Positions 45,101 to 51,100 of a DNA stretch of 64,000 nt are shown one piece after another. The translations under genes were made by a program, and so were the position numbers. Below the pieces are notes generated by a model. That model made no database searches. It was given only the letters and a program-made list of their open reading frames with translations, and was not told where the DNA came from. This stretch comes from Symbiodinium natans. Its lineage: Eukaryota; Sar; Dinophyceae; Suessiales; Symbiodiniaceae. Position 1 is the first letter of the stretch. Each line of letters starts with the position of its first letter. The stretch is taken from positions 255,001 to 319,000 of the forward strand of contig CAJNDS010002589.1 of the NCBI GenBank assembly GCA_905221605.1, in the 5' to 3' direction.

Positions 45101-48100
45101 CTTCAAACGGGTTTAGGGTTTGGGGTTTAGGGTTTAGGGTTTAGGGACTTCAAACTCTTTCAAGCCCTGATAGCCCAGTGGTACCCTTTACCCTTTGTTT
45201 TTGTTTTATGGTTTCCCTCATAACATAACCAACCCGAAAAGGGTGCCCTTATCATAATATGGTTAATGGGCTACCATGAAGCCCATACACTGTGTAAACC
45301 CAACTCACGGCAGGGCCGGTTTTAGTTGTTGCGAGGGAGGGGGCTTCTGTTTGCGTCGCCCGGTTCTTCGTTTCTTGCTGTGTGGGTTTAACAGTGGGTT
45401 TACGTGCGTGCGCTCTGAGGAGTACCTCAACCCCACAAGAATGGCCTATGTACACGTCACTCTGGGGCAACAAGGCGATTGTGGGTACTTTTTGAGGGTC
45501 CTGGTAGTTCGGCATGCGTTCAGTGGAGCGGGGCGAACCTTTCCGAGCCCGTTTGGCCCAAGCTTTGGCCATCTGTGTCGCCCTGAGCAGAGGTACAGAG
45601 CCTCTTGTTCGCTCACCATGGGGTGTGGGGCAAGTACGGGTCAAGCGCAGCCGAGAATGCCGCTGAAGCCGTCGAAGGTGATGCCGTCCTTTGACGAGCT
45701 CCTGGTGCAGAGGCAGCGTGAGGTGATCTCTGATGGAGTGGACCCACGCTTTCGGGTCAAGGGTGCCACACTGCGAGCGTGCAGGCGTTCGGAGCTGCTT
45801 TGCTCCGAACTCACGGCGAGTTCACTGGAGGTGGAGGATGATGACGACTCGAAGCCAGTGTGGTCCTCTATGGACTCCTCCACATGGGTGACACAGTTCG
45901 CAGAGGGCGTGCCCTTGCCGCCGAATCGCCGGACGCTTGAACGCCATCTCACTGTGCTGGATCAGTTCCGGCAGGAAGTGGAAGGTGCATCTGTTGAGTT
46001 CGCCGAGATTGTGGAGTCACGCCGCTAGCAAAGGATCAATGGGCTTCCTTGCCCCCAGTGTTGTCACTTCCCTTTACCTCAGAGGTCTTGTCCCTGAGAG
46101 CAGAGAGTTTAGAGACCTCACAGTGAGGTCCCCTGTACCTGCATCCTTGGGGGCCAAATGAACCCGAAAAGTGTGTATGGTTCATGGACTATAGGGGTCG
46201 CAACAGTCACTAATCCCTATTCCCTTACGGTCCCTTTGTAGTTATACTATAGTAACCCCCCAAAAAACCCTATTCTAATGGTTAAGGCCCCTATTAGTCG
46301 GAACTATGATAGTATAGGGTCTATGATGGTCCCCAAGGATCGGGAGATGTAGCCAGCATGTCCCTCAACAGGAACTAGGACTCGTCCTAAACCCTAAGCC
46401 CTAGACCCTAAACCCTGTCCGGAACTAGGACCCAGAGTTCTTCTTGTTAAGACTACAGTTGGCTTGGTGAGCCGCTTTCAACAAAATGGGCCTCTAGGGT
46501 TTCGGGGTTTAGGGTTGAGGGGTTTAGGGGTTTAGGGGTTTAGGGGTTTAGGGGTTTAGGGGTTTAGGGGTTTAGGGTTTAGGGTTCAGGGTTCAGGGTT
46601 CAGGGTTCAGGGTTCAGGGTTCAGGGTTTAGGGTTTAGGGTTTAGGCTTAGGGTTTCGGGCTCAAGGTTGGAAGGTTTAGGGTTGCCCTGAAAACCACGG
46701 TATGTCAATATGGGGTGCTTGAGACGATCAGCCCTCAAGAGACTGGCTTCAGACTCTCGATGCTTATAATTCGTGCATATGTCGACGGCCGAAACCCTGC
46801 AGGCTTCGGATTTCGAGTGTAAGCTTAGGGTTCAGGGCTTAGGGTTTAGGGCTTAGGGTTTGGGGTTTAGGGCTTAGGGTTTACACGGTCTGGATGCTGC
46901 GGGGCAGGAGCTCACTGGGAGGTCTTGAGTGAAGAGTGGTTTGGGTTGAAGTGCTACATCTCGGAGAAACCCTACACCCCAAAAACCCACAAAGTACCCA
47001 GAAATGACCTCGAAAGCCCCAGAAAAGCCCTCTAACCTCCAAAAACCCTCAGAAGCTCTTTAAAGAACGTATAGAAGCCCTATAAGTCCTCTAAGCTTGA
47101 TGGCTTTCTTCTCCCGGCGGCGGCCGATGTCTCGAATGTCGGGACATGGGAGTCATCAAAGGCATCCACGAGCCTGTTTTTTAAGGCCCAGGGTGTACGG
47201 CCACAGGCTGCGTTCTGCAGCAGCTGCAGTTGTGCAGCGAATGTCCCTAAGGGTCCATGTACCGAAATAGGGAATACCCGAGCCTTGAAGTACCTCCCCT
47301 ATTTGCAAACTTTAGAGCCCATGGCCAAGTGCATAATAATAAGGTACATGGACCCTTAGATTGTTGCTTAGCTCTGCCAGAGTGAGTACGGCGCTTCAGC
47401 CTGCTGGAACCAATTGGTCCAAGATCCTCAGACGTTTCGACGTTAAACCCTAAACCCTAAACCCTAAACCCTTAACCCTAAACCCTAAACCCTAAACCCT
47501 AAACCCTAAACCCTAAACCCTAAACCCTAAACCCTAAACCCTAAACCGTACTCACCGGCTTCGCTTGGAAGCTATGTTCCCACAGGACCTGACTGATGCC
47601 TCGGGGTAGCCAGGCGGAAAGTGCTCGGTGGAAAGGCTGGATCCATGCTAGGGTTTAGGGTTTAGGGTTTAGGGTTTAGGGTTTAGGGTTTAGGGTTTAG
47701 GGTTTAGGTTTTAGGGTTTAGGGTTTAGGGTTTAGGGTTTAGGGTTTAGGGTTTAGGTCAGTATGAGCAGCAAGATGGCATAACACGGGTGCCTCGAGGA
47801 GTACTCTTTTTGGTCTCTTGCATCCGTCAAGCAAAACCTTCGCATACAGAAGGCACCCCAAGTATCCCATTCTTATGGGTCCCTGCAAACATTCGGTGCC
47901 GAAACCCTCAAGCTTTAGCCCGAAACCCTAAACCCTCATTAAACGCTAAAACCCTAGACCCTAAACCCTAAACCCTAAACCCTAAACCCTAAACCCTAAA
48001 CCCTAAACCCTAAACCCTGGACCCATGCCCGTTGCGGACATGGCACTTTCTGGCCCAGCGCCCTGAACCACAGCGGTCCCTGAATCGGCCGTCAGCGCCA

Positions 48101-51100
48101 TGAACTTTTCCCGCTTCTCAGCCCTTAGCTGGGACGAATTTCCCACAGGGTCCATGTACCTTTATGGTACGTACTTGGGTTTAGGGTTTAGGGTTTAAGG
48201 TTTAGGGTTTAGGGCTAGATTACCTTTATAGTATGTGCTTGGGCTTTGAGAGGAGCATTAGGGCCCAACTACGTGCTATATAGGCACATGGACCCCCAGG
48301 GTTCGCGTTTTCAAGAAGTAGGGGTACTGGGGGCGGGGGGGGGGGGGGGGTGCTACAACAAGGATCATAGTAACTTGCTTTGGGGGGGCGGGGGTGAACC
48401 CTAAACCCTAAACCCTAAACCCTAAACCCTAAACCCTAAACCCTAAACCCCGAATTTCTTGAAGCTCCCAACGATGTTGGTTGGGACTGTACATCACAGA
48501 TCAGAGCACGCTTGGCATGCTGAAGCTTGCGACGAAACAAACCCTGAGACTCACTTTTTGGTACCCCCAAGAGGTACCTGATTGTTTAGGTTTAGGGTTT
48601 TGTTTCCTGAGACTCACGTTTTGGTACCCCCAAGAGGTACCTGATTGTTTAGGGTTTAGGGTTTAGGGTTTAGGGGGTAGGGTTTAGGGTTTAGGGTTTA
48701 GGGTCAGGAACGTAAGGTGGAGGGTCTAGGGGTTTAGGGTTTAGGGGGTAGGGTTTAGGGTTTAGGGTTAGGAACGTAAGGTGGAGGGTCGAGAGTTGCA
48801 GGGTTCTGGGGTTTACAGGGTTTACCTTGGAGACCACATGAACCCAACAATTGGGGTCACAGACTAGACTACTATAATCCCGATTAAGGCACATGAACCC
48901 TAAACCCTAAACCCTAAATCCTAAACCCTAAACCCTAAACCCTAAACCCTAAACCCTTTTCAGGGTTCATTTGTCTAAGGGTAAGTCTGGTCCCTGAACG
49001 TGGCCCCTTACCTTCTTTCAAAGGGTCCCGATGTATGGGGCCTTGGGCTTGATATGGCATATAAGGGGTAGGGTTTAGGGTTTAGGGTTTAGGGTTTAGG
49101 GTTTAGGGTTTAGGGTTTAGGGTTTAGGGATCATGTAACTAACCCAAAACCCCCAACCCAAAGGAGGCGCCTGTCAGAAACCCATTGGAACTTGACGCCA
49201 AACCCCGCTTTAAACCCTATAGACTGCTACTGAACCCTCTACAGCCTTACTAAATGCTAACTACCGCCCCTACCCCCCCCCCCCTCAACAAAAAAGAAAA
49301 AATGCCAACAACAAATTCAAAGTCCCTCAACATATCTTTTAAACCATCCAAACCCTACACCCCCCCCCCCCCCGAAAAAAAAAGAGATAAAACAAAAGAT
49401 AAAACGCTCAAATCCTTAAAACCGTTGAAGAAATCAAGAACACTGAAGCCCCCTTACACCTTGAAAGCACCAAAAAGCCCTAAGCCCGAACAAGCGAGCC
49501 GGCAGGCCAGAAAAGCATTCTGGTGGTAGCACACCGGGACTCCCTTCGAGTGCTCTTCGGATACCTCGAGGCAAAGTAGGGGTTTAGGGTGTAGGGTCTA
49601 GGGTTTAGGGTTTAGGGTTTAGGGTTTCGGGGGTTGAGCTTTTGGGAGGGTCCCCGTGTTCCGATTGGGGTTTAGGGCTTATAATGTAGAGTTGCCTCAC
49701 GGCTTCCGTGCCTTCGTTGAAATCATCGGGTTCTTAAGGGAGGGGGGGTTGAAGGGGGTTTAGGGGTTTGTAAGGCTTAAGGGTTTCGGGCTTAGGGTCC
49801 CTAAGCGAGGCGGGTTCAAGGGGTGACCCAAGCCCACTACTCCCCAAGGCTTCCTAAGCTTCCCTGAGGTTCCCTGGGTACCTCCCACCCCCTTAAGAAC
49901 CCTAAGCACTAAACCCTAAGCCCGAAACCCCAAACCCAAAACACCCTAAACCCCCCTCCCTTAAGAACCCTATAATGTCCCTCAAGAACCCTCCCAAAAT
50001 AGCCGATCAGAGAGAACCCCCACCCCCTTAAGAACCCTAAACCCTGAAACCCTAAACCCTAAATCCTAAACCTAAACCCTAAACCCTAAACCCTAAAACC
50101 CTAAACCCTAAAACTGAACCCAAAATAGCCGATCAGAGAGTGCTTGGGCAGCTCTTTGGTTGAGGCGGGCATGGCCTTGAAGAGGTGAGGTTTAGGGTCC
50201 AGGGTTCAGGGTTCAGGGTTCAGGGTTTAGGGTTTAGGGTTTAGGGTTTAGGGTTTAGGGTTTAGGGTTCAGGGTGTTCTTTTTGTGGTTTCAGGGTTGT
50301 AATTAGGCTTGTAGGCCTGAGTAAGTTCTAGGGTTCCAAGTGCTAAAGGGCTGCCAAGCCTTTCAAACCCTTCCATGAACCCAAACCCTAAAGCCCGAGT
50401 CCCTGAGCCCGAAACCCTAACCATTCCAGCAAAAAAGCCAGAAACCCCGCACTGCATAAAACCGTGGCGTAGACCCAAAACGCCCTAATCCCCGTTTTGT
50501 TTAAAGGGGTTTTCTAAAGGGTGCGCTCCAAAGCAACACCCTAAACCCTAAACCCCTAAACCCCTAAACCCCTAAACCCTAAATCCCTAAACCCTTAAAC
50601 CCCTAAACCCCTAAACCCCTAAACCCGAAACCCTAAACCCCCTAAACCCAGAAGCCCCTAAGCCCCTAAGCCCCTAAACCCCTAACCCCGAAACCCCTAA
50701 ACCCTAAACCCTAAATCCCTAAACCCCTAAACCCCTAAACCCTGAACCCTAAACCCTAAACCCTAAACCCTGAATCCCTAAACCCCTAGACCCCTAAACC
50801 CCTAAACTCTAAACCCTAAATCCCCCAAACCCTACACCCCTAAACCCTAAACCCTAAACCCCTAAACCCCTAGACCCCTAAACCCCTAAACCCTAAACCC
50901 GAACCCCCTACCCCCCCAAACCCCCAACCCCCTCGACTCGCCACTGCGTCTGCAGGAAGAGGAAGCGAGTTCAGTGTTCGATGGCACCTCTCAGACGGCC
51001 CCCCTGTGCTTTGAGTTCAGCCGCATCCTAAGTGTGTCTGTGTGGGGTTCAGGGTTCAGGGTTCAGGGTTCAGGGTTCAGGGTTTAGGGTTTAGGGTTTA

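Noticed and set aside
45276-45617. Upstream in-frame extension of the nested gene
   Set aside because: It begins at the end of a hairpin element, has no domain-like character and contains the leader-like sequence; MGCGAS is a much better start.
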